Positions 55,670-64,000 are shown, counted from the stretch's first letter. The stretch is 64,000 bases of DNA from Brumimicrobium aurantiacum (GCF_003402975.1 NZ_QURB01000008.1:124001-188000), one strand, 5' to 3'. Notes: generated by a model not told the origin, from the letters alone. Numbers and translations are program-made.

Positions 55670-55961
55670 ATACGAATTGACCAATAAGGCTGTAGCTGAC
55701 TTAAACGGAATTTGGGAATATACACTCGAGAATTGGTCTGAAAATCAAGCTGACAGATATTACGATATGCTCTTAGATATTTGCCAAGACATTGCCAACA
55801 ATCCTGAACTTGGAAAAAATTATGACGGAATTAAATCTGACCTTTTCGGACTAAAAGCAAATCGACACGTAATATTTTATCGAAAATCAGAATTAAATCC
55901 AATCGAAATAACGAGAATTTTACACGAGCGAATGGATTTGAAAAAAAGAATAACCGAATAA
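55662..55961 (+). CDS. parE: Cassette 9, gene 2: ParE-family toxin
   Basis: A 99-residue RelE/ParE-fold toxin: YELTNKAVADLNGIWEYT, GKNYDGIKSDLFGLKANRHVIFYRK and ITRILHERMDL are diagnostic. ParE toxins usually inhibit DNA gyrase. The gene looks intact. Toxin-antitoxin cassettes are common in large chromosomal integrons, where they stabilise the array. Confidence 0.93.
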   Translation: MAKYELTNKAVADLNGIWEYTLENWSENQADRYYDMLLDICQDIANNPELGKNYDGIKSDLFGLKANRHVIFYRKSELNPIEITRILHERMDLKKRITE

Positions 55962-56322
55962 TAAAAACTTCACCCAATAACTAAGTCTTCGGCGTGCCTT
56001 TTAGGCCCTACGGTTGTGAGATCGCCTCGCTAAGTTGGCCAAGAAATCAACCAAGCTCAATCGTACATCTTTAAAATTATTACCTAATTCTAAAAGATAG
56101 CAGCAGAGGTATAGCTGTGGGACGGTATGAACAATCAAAATAGACGATAGTGCAACGAATATAGGTGGTAATTGATGCAAAATAAGCAACGAATAATTTT
56201 GATTTGCGACGAATACAGGTTACTTTCATTGCAAATAATGCATTGAATGAAAGCTTTTATACATCAAAAGGACAATTGGCCAGAATTTACTTGGAATAGT
56301 AATGATTTCTTGAATTTGTTGA
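55962..56322. other. Gene-less stretch: attC site 9 and start of a Fic relic
   Basis: After the ParE stop comes attC-like site 9 to 56,040. From 56,041 to 56,246 nothing could be recognised. The Fic-type fragment begins at 56,247. Confidence 0.6.
55971..56040 (+). repeat. attC-like site 9
   Basis: CACCCAA (55,971-55,977) is the reverse complement of the cassette start TTGGGTG (55,342-55,348). TAACTAAGTCTTCGGCG follows, and the site ends CGCCTCGCTAA|GTTGGCC at 56,034. Its two end blocks are almost identical to those of site 7. It is the last recognisable site, marking the right end of the array. Confidence 0.65.
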
Positions 56323-56348
56323 GTGAGGCAAGGAAAAAAAGTGAATGA
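56247..56348 (+). pseudogene. N-terminal fragment of a Fic/DUF4172-type protein
   Basis: The 33-codon frame MKAFIHQKDNWPEFTWNSND ... LLSEARKKSE matches the conserved start of Fic-family proteins with a DUF4172 domain (IHxKxxWPxFTWxxxxLLxLLSExR). Nothing of the Fic domain (HPFxxGNGR) follows. The fragment runs directly into the SCO reading frame and overlaps it, so a rearrangement joined the two. Confidence 0.65.
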
Positions 56349-56790
56349 GAAAACATTTGAAAATAAGATTTATGTTGCCGATTTTTTCTTTACATCTTGC
56401 CCTGGAATTTGTCCTAAAATGACTGCAAACATGAATATTGTTCAAGAGGCGTTTAAAGATGATGACGATGTTTTATTGCTCTCTCATTCTGTTACGCCAA
56501 GCGATGATTCTGTAGCGGTTTTGAAAGATTATGCGCTCTATAAAGGAGTTATTTCAAATAAGTGGCACTTGGTTACAGGTTCTGAAAAAGAGATTTACAA
56601 ATTGGATAGAAAAGATTACTTTGTTGAAGATGACTTAGGCTTGGAAAAAGATGAAGATGAGTTTTTACATACCGAAAATTTTGTGTTGATTGATAAAAAC
56701 AGACATATAAGAGGAATTTATAATGGACTCAATAAAACATCTGTTAAACAACTGATCAGCGATATTCAAACTTTAAAAAAAGAAGGGTAA
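56323..56790 (+). CDS. SCO1/SenC-family protein, N-terminally truncated
   Basis: About 155 residues of a thioredoxin-fold copper chaperone for cytochrome oxidase: YVADFFFTSCPGICPKM holds the CxxxC copper site, and a His follows in FLHTENFVLID. Normal members have 60 or so further N-terminal residues including a membrane anchor, which is absent here. The frame begins with GTG at 56,323 inside the Fic fragment. Without an export signal it would be misplaced, so it is probably non-functional. Confidence 0.75.
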   Translation: MRQGKKVNEKTFENKIYVADFFFTSCPGICPKMTANMNIVQEAFKDDDDVLLLSHSVTPSDDSVAVLKDYALYKGVISNKWHLVTGSEKEIYKLDRKDYFVEDDLGLEKDEDEFLHTENFVLIDKNRHIRGIYNGLNKTSVKQLISDIQTLKKEG

Positions 56791-56959
56791 GCGTTTCTAG
56801 CTTTTAGTTTGGCCATGTTGTAAAAGTGTGTCATGAAGAGAATTTCCTTGTTTAGTTCTTTAAAAAATCAGCATAGAATGATTAATTTAGCTAGTGAATA
56901 TAGCTTGAGTAATTAATCAAAACTTCATTTGGTGTGTTATTCAAATAAACAATAAGGAT

Positions 56960-57724
56960 ATGTCAATAACCAATGAGTCAGAATTAATCGGAATGCAAAG
57001 AATTAGCCAAGTCGTTGGAACTACGCTAAAACGAATGAGAGCATACGCCAAAGTAGGAATGTCAACCAAAGAACTGGATGAATACGGTGGTGAGATTTTG
57101 AAAAGTTATGGTGCAAAATCTGCTCCTTTCGAAACCTATAGATTTCCAGGCTATACTTGTATTAGTGTAAACGAAGAGGCGGCACATGGAATACCTTCTG
57201 ATCAAAAGATTCTAAAAGAAGGAGACTTAGTAAATATTGATGTTTCAGCAGAATTGGATGGGTTTTGGTCAGATAATGGAGGCTCTTTTGTTTTGGGAAA
57301 AGATATTCATAACCACCAACCTTTAGTTGATGCGTCAAAACATATTTTACAAAAGGCAATCAACAGTATAAAAGGCGGAGTGAAAATATCAGATATTGGA
57401 CATATCATTGAAACTGAAGCGAAAAAATCTGGCTATAAAGTCATTAAAAATCTAGCTGGACATGGGGTCGGAAGAAGTTTACACGAAGAACCAGAAAATA
57501 TTTTAAACTACAGGGTGAGAACAAATAGAGAACGCTTTAAGAAAAACACAACAGTGGCTGTAGAAACTTTTATTTCAACAAATTCTTCAGTTGCAGTTGA
57601 ACAGAGTGATGGTTGGACTTTGGTTGGTAATAGAGGGGGATTTGTGACGCAACACGAGCAAACTATACTTGTTACAGACAAAGAGCCAGTAATCTTGACG
57701 GAGGCTAATGAGATTTGGGATTAA
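56960..57724 (+). CDS. map: Methionine aminopeptidase, type I
   Basis: The 254-residue metalloenzyme removes the initiator Met from new proteins. Metal ligands are seen as Asp in NIDVSAELDGFWSDNGG (two Asp), His in GHGVGRSLHEEP, Glu in VAVETFIS and Glu in TQHEQTILV. The family signature is complete. Its TAA stop overlaps the next start by one base. Bacteroidota often have a second map beside secY; this one is in another context. Confidence 0.92.
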   Translation: MSITNESELIGMQRISQVVGTTLKRMRAYAKVGMSTKELDEYGGEILKSYGAKSAPFETYRFPGYTCISVNEEAAHGIPSDQKILKEGDLVNIDVSAELDGFWSDNGGSFVLGKDIHNHQPLVDASKHILQKAINSIKGGVKISDIGHIIETEAKKSGYKVIKNLAGHGVGRSLHEEPENILNYRVRTNRERFKKNTTVAVETFISTNSSVAVEQSDGWTLVGNRGGFVTQHEQTILVTDKEPVILTEANEIWD

Positions 57725-58314
57725 TGAAACTTAAAAAGTTTATTTCACTACTGGTCTTTTCTGTTCTCGTTTACTTCATTATAAATGCCATTCGCATCTA
57801 TAAATTTTCTTTTGAATATAGTGAGCAAAAATCTGATGTTGCTATTGTTCTTGGTGCTGGAATAAATGGAGATATTCCATCGCCTGTTTTTCGTGAGCGT
57901 ATCAATCACAGTGTTTACTTGTATAAAAAAGGAATTGTTTCAAAGATCATTTATACTGGTGGACAAGGAAAAGGTCAAACTCAATTTGAAAGTGTAGTTG
58001 CTAAAAAATATGCCATTGAAAAAGGAGTGAATGAAGGAGATATTTTTATTGAGAAAAAATCAAAATATACAGTGGAAAACCTGAGTGAAGCAAAGCAAAT
58101 TATGGATTCCCTTGAGTTTAAAACAGTCTTGCTGATTTCAGATCCTTTCCATATGAGAAGAGCAGCGCTACTTGCAAACAAAAATAAACTCAATTTTAAA
58201 ACCTCACCCACACAAACGAGTATGTATAAGTCTAAAATACCTAGGTTTATTCAATTGATGTATGAATGTTTTTTCTTTAGCATAAGAGAACCTATTACTA
58301 GAATTAGTTTTTAA
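57724..58314 (+). CDS. YdcF/SanA-like DUF218 protein
   Basis: A 196-residue protein with one N-terminal membrane helix (about 3-25) and a DUF218 domain: DVAIVLGAGINGDIPSPVFRER, IIYTGGQGKGQ, and LLISDPFHMRRA. SanA-type members affect envelope permeability; the biochemistry is unknown. The start is the ATG at 57,724, overlapping the map stop, not the TTG nine bases before it. Confidence 0.87.
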   Translation: MKLKKFISLLVFSVLVYFIINAIRIYKFSFEYSEQKSDVAIVLGAGINGDIPSPVFRERINHSVYLYKKGIVSKIIYTGGQGKGQTQFESVVAKKYAIEKGVNEGDIFIEKKSKYTVENLSEAKQIMDSLEFKTVLLISDPFHMRRAALLANKNKLNFKTSPTQTSMYKSKIPRFIQLMYECFFFSIREPITRISF

Positions 58315-58330
58315 AAGATTTCGAGTGAGT

Positions 58331-58368
58331 TATCCCTAACACCGAAAAGTGATTAAGTGTTAGGGATA
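58331..58368. terminator. Hairpin terminator between convergent genes
   Basis: TATCCCTAACAC (58,331-58,342) and GTGTTAGGGATA (58,357-58,368) form a perfect 12-bp stem. It lies between the YdcF-like gene and the minus-strand efflux operon. A T tract is weak. Confidence 0.65.
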
Positions 58369-58385
58369 TGACTTGTTTTATGACC

Positions 58386-59570
58386 TCAATGCTCATGCGC
58401 TGTCTCGCCTTTTAACATTTCAGCAATCAGATAATATGCATCATTCTGAACAATCTTAGCATTTTCAGGTAATGGCGATAGCAAATCAATAGCAATCCAA
58501 CCATCTTCTTGTTTTCCTGTTTTTACTTCAATCATTTGAAATTCGAATTCCTTTTCTCTTTTTTCTTCAGATTGCGTAGTGATGAAAATATAGGTTTTTC
58601 CATCTTCAGTAATTACTGCTGATTCAGGTAATGCCATCACTTCATTCGCTTGTGTAAATATTTTACCTTTGATGTACATTCCAGCAACAAGATTAATGTC
58701 TTTTTCTTCGATTTCCGCATGAATATGAACAGCTCTTGGAGCTTCTTCGAAACGTTTTCCAACAGAAATAATTTCAGCCGTTAATGGTTGATTCGATGTG
58801 GCTACCGTAAATTCAATTTTTTGACCTTCTTTTACAAACATTACGTCTTTTTCGAATACCATGAAATCGGCATGAAGATGTTCTGTGTTTACAATTTTAA
58901 ACATGGTCGTTTGTTGTTCCATATATTGCCCAATTTGAATGTCAACCGCTTCTATTGACCCATTGATTGGGCTTTTAACCGGAATTCTATCGTATAAATT
59001 CCCTTCTTGAATGTAATTTAAATTTAAATTTAATTGTTTTAATTGAGCAGCATAACCATTCATTTCGCCTTTGTTTGAAAGGTATTCTGACTTCGATTTT
59101 TGCATGTCTTTCCCTGCTCCAATTTCTGCTTCAGAAAGCTTTGTTTGTCTGTCAAATTGTTTTGACAAATAAGCGTCGTTGTGAAAGGCTTTTAAATATG
59201 CCGTTTGAATATTGATGAAATTCGGGTGACTCAAATAAGCTAAAGTTTGACCTTTTTTGACATTTTCTCCTTCTATAACTTCAATTGAAACCACATTTCC
59301 GCCCAAGATTGCTGTAATCGTAGCTTCGTGTTGTGGCGGAACTTCCAAACTTCCATTCGTCTGAACAATTCCCTCGAAAGTGTGATGTTGCATGGTGTCT
59401 AATTCAATTTTCAGACTTTTGAATTTTTGCGGAGTAAGATGAACTTCATTCGTTATGTGATCATGTCCATGATCGTTTTCTTCCTCGGTAGGAGCTGTCT
59501 CGCTTGTTGTGCAAGAAAATAGTCCTAAAATAAGAACTAAGCTCGCTATATATTTTATGTATGTTTTCAT
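58386..59570 (-). CDS. RND efflux periplasmic adaptor (CzcB/CusB-like), lipoprotein
   Basis: A 394-residue membrane-fusion protein linking an inner-membrane RND pump to an outer-membrane channel. It has a lipoprotein signal ending LGLFSC, a His-rich start (HGHDHI) that may bind metal, a lipoyl/barrel-sandwich region (VVSIEVIEGENVKKGQTLAYL), a coiled-coil hairpin (about 125-190) and a beta-barrel. It ends GETAHEH. It is 44 bp downstream of the pump gene. Confidence 0.9.
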   Translation of the reverse strand: MKTYIKYIASLVLILGLFSCTTSETAPTEEENDHGHDHITNEVHLTPQKFKSLKIELDTMQHHTFEGIVQTNGSLEVPPQHEATITAILGGNVVSIEVIEGENVKKGQTLAYLSHPNFINIQTAYLKAFHNDAYLSKQFDRQTKLSEAEIGAGKDMQKSKSEYLSNKGEMNGYAAQLKQLNLNLNYIQEGNLYDRIPVKSPINGSIEAVDIQIGQYMEQQTTMFKIVNTEHLHADFMVFEKDVMFVKEGQKIEFTVATSNQPLTAEIISVGKRFEEAPRAVHIHAEIEEKDINLVAGMYIKGKIFTQANEVMALPESAVITEDGKTYIFITTQSEEKREKEFEFQMIEVKTGKQEDGWIAIDLLSPLPENAKIVQNDAYYLIAEMLKGETAHEH

Positions 59571-59614
59571 TTTTCTATGTTTTAGTAAACTGTGTTATTA
59601 CTACTTTTAAATCT

Positions 59615-62600
59615 CTAATCTTGAATGTAATATTCAAGTAAATAACGCTGTTTTAAATAATTGTCAAGTGCATTCCAAGCATCCAATTCAATGCTGATTG
59701 CAGACCTGACTGCTTGTAAAAAGTCTGAATAATCTACCGCACCTTCTTTAAAAGCTGCAATTGCACTTTTTCTTTGTAATTGAGCCATGGGCAAGGATTC
59801 TTCTTGATAATAGATCCAAGTTTTCTTCCATTTTAGATAATCTTCATAAACAGAATTGAATTCTTGTTTCAATTCCATTTTTTGTTGCTGAAAGTTTTGC
59901 TCTGCAATTTTTCTGTCAATTTTTGCCGCTTGAGCTCGCCCTAATTGTTTGTTGAAAATCAATGGGATATTCACCCCAATTTGATAAGTGTAAAATCCAG
60001 TTTGAGCTCCAATTTTCTGCTCTCCAACTTGTCCGTTGAATGTTGGTAAATACTGTGAATTTTGATTTTTTATTTCTGCATCAGCAATCTTAATTTCTTG
60101 CTCAAAATAGGAGAGAAGCGGATGATTTGAAATAGAATCAGAATTCAAATCGATGAGGTCAATAAAATTATTCTCATCAATTTCGGGAACAGTAAAAATG
60201 GTATCACTGACCAACCAAAGGTTTAATTTTTGAATCGCTTTGATGTATTCGTGGTATTTCTGTTCTTTTTTTATTCTCAATGCATTGGCTTCGTTGGCTG
60301 TCGATAAATAAGATAAATTCGATATGTCTTCTACCTCATACCTTAATTTTTCAGTTGCTTTGATTTTCGTAAATACAGAATCCAAAGCTTGATAAACTAG
60401 ATAAGTGGATTGACTTGTATAAACTTCAGCCCAAGCCTTCTTTACTTCATAGCGAATGGAAGCTTGAGAAATTTCTAAAGCTTTTTCGGCTAAAATAACC
60501 CGCTCATTTTGAAGTTGTACAGCTGAACCAATTCCAAATAAATTGATGTTGTTTTGTATGATTCCTACTCTGGTATAAACTCCCGTTTCGCCATTTCCGG
60601 CTTCTTCCTTTCCAGTATAAACGGTAGTGTTTCCTAAATCCCAAGCTGTTTTCTTTAAAACGTTCTGTTGGTCAATTTCAAATTGTTTTGCTTTCAGCAA
60701 TGGAAGTCGTTCTAAAGCTTGTTCTTGCGCTTCTTCAATTGAAATTGTTTGCCAATTTTCTTGAAGCTTATTCTGCGCATTAAACATTGGAGAAATCAGA
60801 ATAAACAGTACTCCAATTCCCATGGCAAGTGATGGATTTCGTTTTGTTTTCATCTTTCTTTTTTCTAAATACATGTATAAAATAGGCAAGATAATCAAGG
60901 TGAGTAGGGTAGCGCTGATCATTCCTCCAATAACAACAGTTGCCAGTGGACGTTGAACTTCAGCACCTGCAGAAGCGGAAAAAGCCATAGGCAAGAATCC
61001 GAAAATATCTGTTAACGCGGTCAACATAATTGGTCGAATTCTTTCTCTTGTTCCTGTGAAAATTCTTTCCTTAATATCCGTCATACCTTCCATTTTTAAA
61101 GAATTAAATCGATTTATGAGGACCAAACCATTCAAAACGGCGACTCCGAAAAGCACGATAAAGCCTACTCCAGCGGAAATACTAAAGGGCATATCACGTA
61201 GCCATAAAGCATAAACTCCACCAATTGCAGCTAAAGGAATGGCGATGTAAATCATGATGGATTGCGCAAATGAATTTAATGCGAAATAAAGTAGTACGAA
61301 AATCAGAACCAAGGCGATTGGAACTACAATCATCAAGCGATTTGTTGCACTTTCTAGATTTTCAAATTGACCTCCATACGAAATGTTATATCCCGGAGGA
61401 AGGTTGAGTTCGTTTTTTACTTTTTCTTGAATATCCGTTACGACAGATTTTACATCTCGACCTCTGGTATTTACACCAATATAGGTTTGGCGATAAGTGT
61501 CATCTCGTGAAATTTGCATTGGACCAGGTTCGTATTCGATTTCTGCAAATTCTTTCAACATCACTTGAGAACCATTCGGTAAATCCACGAATAACTTTCT
61601 TATGTCATCAATCGAAGAACGGTAGTTTTCTCCATAGCGCACCACCAAGTCAAAGCGACGTTCACCTTCGTAGATTGTTCCTGCAACTCCTCCCGCCAAA
61701 GCGGTGCTCAAATAAGTGTTCAATTGTTCGATCGAAACTCCATATTGTGCTACTTTATCTCTGTTAAATTTGATGTTGATTTGTGGTAAACCAGAAGTTC
61801 TTTCAGCATTTACATCACCAACTCCATCGATCTTCTTTATTATTTCAGCTAGTTCTGCCGCTTTTTCGTTCAAAACGTCTAAATCTTCACCATAAATTTT
61901 AATGGCTACATCTTCACGAACTCCTGTCAATAATTCATTAAATCTCAATTCAATGGGTTGACTAAAAACAATGTTAACACCCACTAAAACTTCAGCTAAT
62001 TTGGCTTGCATTTTTTCGATGAGTTCCTCTTCATTTTTAGCGCTTGTCCATTTGCTGTGGTCTTTCTCTAGAATCACAAACATATCTGCAATGTCCATCG
62101 GCATTGGGTCTGTAGGAATATCCGCAACACCAATTCTTGAACCTGCAGAAAGAACTTCAGGGAAATTTTCCAATAATGTCGTTTCAATTTTAGTAGAAGT
62201 GGCAATCATTTCTTCCAAGCTACTTCCTGGTCGAATCAATGCTTGAATCGCCAAATCTCCTTCTTTCAATTGTGGAATAAATTCTCCTCCCATACGAGAG
62301 AAAGTGAAAATGGTTATTCCTAAAATTAAAGCTGCAATTCCAATTACAATTAATCTGAATTTTAAGGCAGCTTCTAAAACTGGGTGATAAACCTTGTTGA
62401 TTCCTCCAATAATTGCATTGCTAAATCTATCGAGTTTTATCTCAAATTTAGCGTACCAACTTTTCTTGTTTTGCATTGGTCGCATAAATAGTGCTGACAT
62501 CATTGGAACATAAGTCAGACACAAAATAATAGCTCCAATCATGGCAAATCCAAAAGTATAAGCCATTGGTTTAAACATTATTCCTTCAACTCCTGTCAAG

Positions 62601-63997
62601 AATAAAATAGGCATAAAGACGATTAGAATGATGATTTGACCAAAAAATGCCGATTCCATCATGGTGTTACTGGCTTCAATGGCAACATTATCCATTTCTT
62701 TTCTTGTGAAATTGAGTGTCCCTTTCTTGATTCTTCGCTGAATTTCAAAAACGGTTCCTTCAATGATAATTACTGCTCCATCGATGATTATCCCAAAATC
62801 AATTGCACCCAAGCTCATTAGATTTGCCCAAACACCGAATTGTTTCATGAGAATAAAAGCAAACAATAAAGCCAAAGGAATTGTCGTAGCGGTGATTAAT
62901 CCACCTCTAAAACTTCCGAGAAGAATCACCAAAGCAAAAATTACAATTAACGCTCCTTCAATTAAGTTGGTAGTAATTGTATCTGTTGTTCTAGCAATTA
63001 ATTGGCTTCTGTCTAGAAAAGGCACAATTTTCAATCCTTCTGGCAGTGAAGATTGAATTTGATCGATTCGTTGCTTTACCTTATTGATGACTTTATTTGG
63101 ATTGGCATCTTTCAACATCAAAACCATTCCTCCAACGGCTTCTTTTCCTTCTTTTGTGAAAGCCCCATAGCGCACTTGATTCCCGTAACCTACATTTTCA
63201 GAGATGTCTGCAATGCTTATAGGAATTCCGTTTTCAGATTTAACAGGGATTTTACGAATGTCATCCAGAGAACGAATTAGTCCCTCTCCACGAATGAAGT
63301 TGGCCATTTTATTTCGCTCGATGTAAGCTCCACCAGTATTGGTGTTGTTTTTTTCTAAAGCAGTATAAACATCACTAATTGTAACATTCATCGCTTTTAA
63401 TTTGTCGGGGTCAATACTAACTTCATATTGTTTGATATATCCACCAAAAGCATTTACATCAACGACACCTTCGATGAGCGTAAGTTGACGAGCAATAATC
63501 CAATCTTGAACCGAACGCAAATCTGTTAAAGAATAAATGGAATCAAATTCAGGTTCAACTTCAATACTGTATTGATAGATTTCCCCTAATCCTGTAGTGA
63601 TTGGTCCCATGCTGGGCACACCAAACTTAGCGGGAATATTTTGTCGAACATCGATTAATTTTTCTTGTACCAACTGTCGGGCATGGTAAGTCCCTATTTC
63701 CTCTTCAAAAACAATAGTCACCACCGATAATCCAAAGCGTGAAATCGAACGAATTTCTTGTACTCCTGGTAGATTCCCCATTTCCACTTCGACAGGATAA
63801 GACACGAACTGTTCGATATCTGCTGTAGATAAATTGGGTGAAACTGTCATTACTTGAACTTGATTGTTTGTAATGTCAGGCACGGATCCTAAGTTGATTG
63901 TGCGCATTGAGAAAATCCCAAAACCGATGATGGCTAAGGTCATTAATCCAATGATTAACTTGTTATGAATGGAAAATGAAATAATTCTATAGATCAT
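59615..63997 (-). CDS. CzcA/CusA-type RND pump fused to a TolC-like outer-membrane channel
   Basis: A 1460-residue protein. Residues 1-1045 are a complete heavy-metal RND pump: 12 helices, and the proton-relay motif GAIDFGIIIDGAVIIIEG of CzcA/CusA. Residues from Met1049 (KTKRNPSLAMGIGVLF ... FNAQ, to about 1075) look like a Sec signal peptide, followed by a 385-residue TolC/CzcC-type channel with paired coiled coils. The two would normally be separate genes. It exports divalent or monovalent metals, species unknown. Its ATG is three bases inside the right edge. Confidence 0.92.
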   Translation of the reverse strand: MIYRIISFSIHNKLIIGLMTLAIIGFGIFSMRTINLGSVPDITNNQVQVMTVSPNLSTADIEQFVSYPVEVEMGNLPGVQEIRSISRFGLSVVTIVFEEEIGTYHARQLVQEKLIDVRQNIPAKFGVPSMGPITTGLGEIYQYSIEVEPEFDSIYSLTDLRSVQDWIIARQLTLIEGVVDVNAFGGYIKQYEVSIDPDKLKAMNVTISDVYTALEKNNTNTGGAYIERNKMANFIRGEGLIRSLDDIRKIPVKSENGIPISIADISENVGYGNQVRYGAFTKEGKEAVGGMVLMLKDANPNKVINKVKQRIDQIQSSLPEGLKIVPFLDRSQLIARTTDTITTNLIEGALIVIFALVILLGSFRGGLITATTIPLALLFAFILMKQFGVWANLMSLGAIDFGIIIDGAVIIIEGTVFEIQRRIKKGTLNFTRKEMDNVAIEASNTMMESAFFGQIIILIVFMPILFLTGVEGIMFKPMAYTFGFAMIGAIILCLTYVPMMSALFMRPMQNKKSWYAKFEIKLDRFSNAIIGGINKVYHPVLEAALKFRLIVIGIAALILGITIFTFSRMGGEFIPQLKEGDLAIQALIRPGSSLEEMIATSTKIETTLLENFPEVLSAGSRIGVADIPTDPMPMDIADMFVILEKDHSKWTSAKNEEELIEKMQAKLAEVLVGVNIVFSQPIELRFNELLTGVREDVAIKIYGEDLDVLNEKAAELAEIIKKIDGVGDVNAERTSGLPQINIKFNRDKVAQYGVSIEQLNTYLSTALAGGVAGTIYEGERRFDLVVRYGENYRSSIDDIRKLFVDLPNGSQVMLKEFAEIEYEPGPMQISRDDTYRQTYIGVNTRGRDVKSVVTDIQEKVKNELNLPPGYNISYGGQFENLESATNRLMIVVPIALVLIFVLLYFALNSFAQSIMIYIAIPLAAIGGVYALWLRDMPFSISAGVGFIVLFGVAVLNGLVLINRFNSLKMEGMTDIKERIFTGTRERIRPIMLTALTDIFGFLPMAFSASAGAEVQRPLATVVIGGMISATLLTLIILPILYMYLEKRKMKTKRNPSLAMGIGVLFILISPMFNAQNKLQENWQTISIEEAQEQALERLPLLKAKQFEIDQQNVLKKTAWDLGNTTVYTGKEEAGNGETGVYTRVGIIQNNINLFGIGSAVQLQNERVILAEKALEISQASIRYEVKKAWAEVYTSQSTYLVYQALDSVFTKIKATEKLRYEVEDISNLSYLSTANEANALRIKKEQKYHEYIKAIQKLNLWLVSDTIFTVPEIDENNFIDLIDLNSDSISNHPLLSYFEQEIKIADAEIKNQNSQYLPTFNGQVGEQKIGAQTGFYTYQIGVNIPLIFNKQLGRAQAAKIDRKIAEQNFQQQKMELKQEFNSVYEDYLKWKKTWIYYQEESLPMAQLQRKSAIAAFKEGAVDYSDFLQAVRSAISIELDAWNALDNYLKQRYLLEYYIQD

Positions 63998-64000
63998 TTT

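Larger units (their letters stand above)
46875..56040 (+). mobile_element. Integron-like gene-cassette array with a broken recombinase
   Basis: The region comprises a tyrosine recombinase relic and about nine segments bounded by G|TT junctions at 48,024, 48,876, 50,760, 51,335, 52,097, 52,763, 53,376, 54,689, 55,341 and 56,034. In all five segments that carry genes and have a complete site, the first 7-10 bases are the reverse complement of the 5' end of the segment's own terminal site, as expected if each segment once closed into a circle. All cargo genes point rightward. No transposase is present. The orientation (recombinase upstream, same strand) differs from classical integrons. Confidence 0.8.

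Noticed and set aside
46500-56040. CRISPR array
   Set aside because: Repeats are long, few and not evenly spaced, there are no uniform spacers, and no cas gene is present.

Overview
This AT-rich window looks like a chromosomal segment of a Bacteroidota bacterium, most likely in Flavobacteriales. The evidence is that start codons lack clear Shine-Dalgarno sequences, several promoters have the Bacteroidota TAnnTTTG -7 box, and the gene content is lineage-typical (IPExxxVDY protein beside pyk, DUF4856-imelysin-HTTM-TonB receptor operon, SufE/SufS, FtsE next to a large TPR protein and a beta-barrel, fused CzcA-TolC). A family-level placement near Crocinitomicaceae would be a guess. I saw no rRNA, tRNA or CRISPR array.

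Positions 1-46,500 are mostly ordinary chromosome. In order they hold a partial conserved gene; asnS, rpoN and a membrane protein; an M48 lipoprotein peptidase; a cyclase-family hydrolase; a DUF5060-type glycosidase; pyk; an orphan PhoB-type regulator; sufE-sufS; two tandem repeat lipoproteins; two secreted amidohydrolase-fold proteins; hflX; manC; a SprT-like protein; an Mla-type ABC pair; arsC; ftsE; a 1031-residue TPR protein with its beta-barrel partner; dxs; an aldehyde dehydrogenase; ctaA and msrB. From 40,400 to 46,488 lies an iron-uptake type operon: DUF4856 lipoprotein, imelysin-like lipoprotein, HTTM/gamma-carboxylase-like membrane protein and TonB-dependent receptor.

Positions 46,500-56,040 are the accessory region and the most interesting part. 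A tyrosine recombinase, broken by one in-frame stop and one frameshift, is followed by an array that behaves like integron gene cassettes. Junctions have the form G|TTRRRY. Three gene cassettes end in a long imperfect palindrome, and two more end in a shared shorter site with weaker pairing. In all five, the first 7-10 bases of the cassette are the reverse complement of the 5' end of the site at its own far end. Cargo: a lipoprotein; a three-gene DUF488-DUF488-OB-like operon; a membrane protein; an Imm11-like protein; endonuclease III plus a GNAT acetyltransferase; and a ParD-ParE pair. Between them sits an ORF-less element of about 575 bp, present twice nearly whole and once as a 200-bp fragment. 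It contains a 252-nt stretch that folds on paper into nested helices, so it is a candidate structured RNA or folded-DNA cassette. The recombinase lies on the same strand as the cassettes and upstream of them, and lacks the extra segment typical of IntI, so this is not a textbook integron.

Positions 56,041-64,000 return to chromosome: a fragment of a Fic-type gene joined to an N-terminally shortened SCO1/SenC gene, then map, a YdcF-like protein, and on the minus strand a heavy-metal RND efflux adaptor and a 1460-residue CzcA-CzcC fusion whose start lies just inside the right edge.
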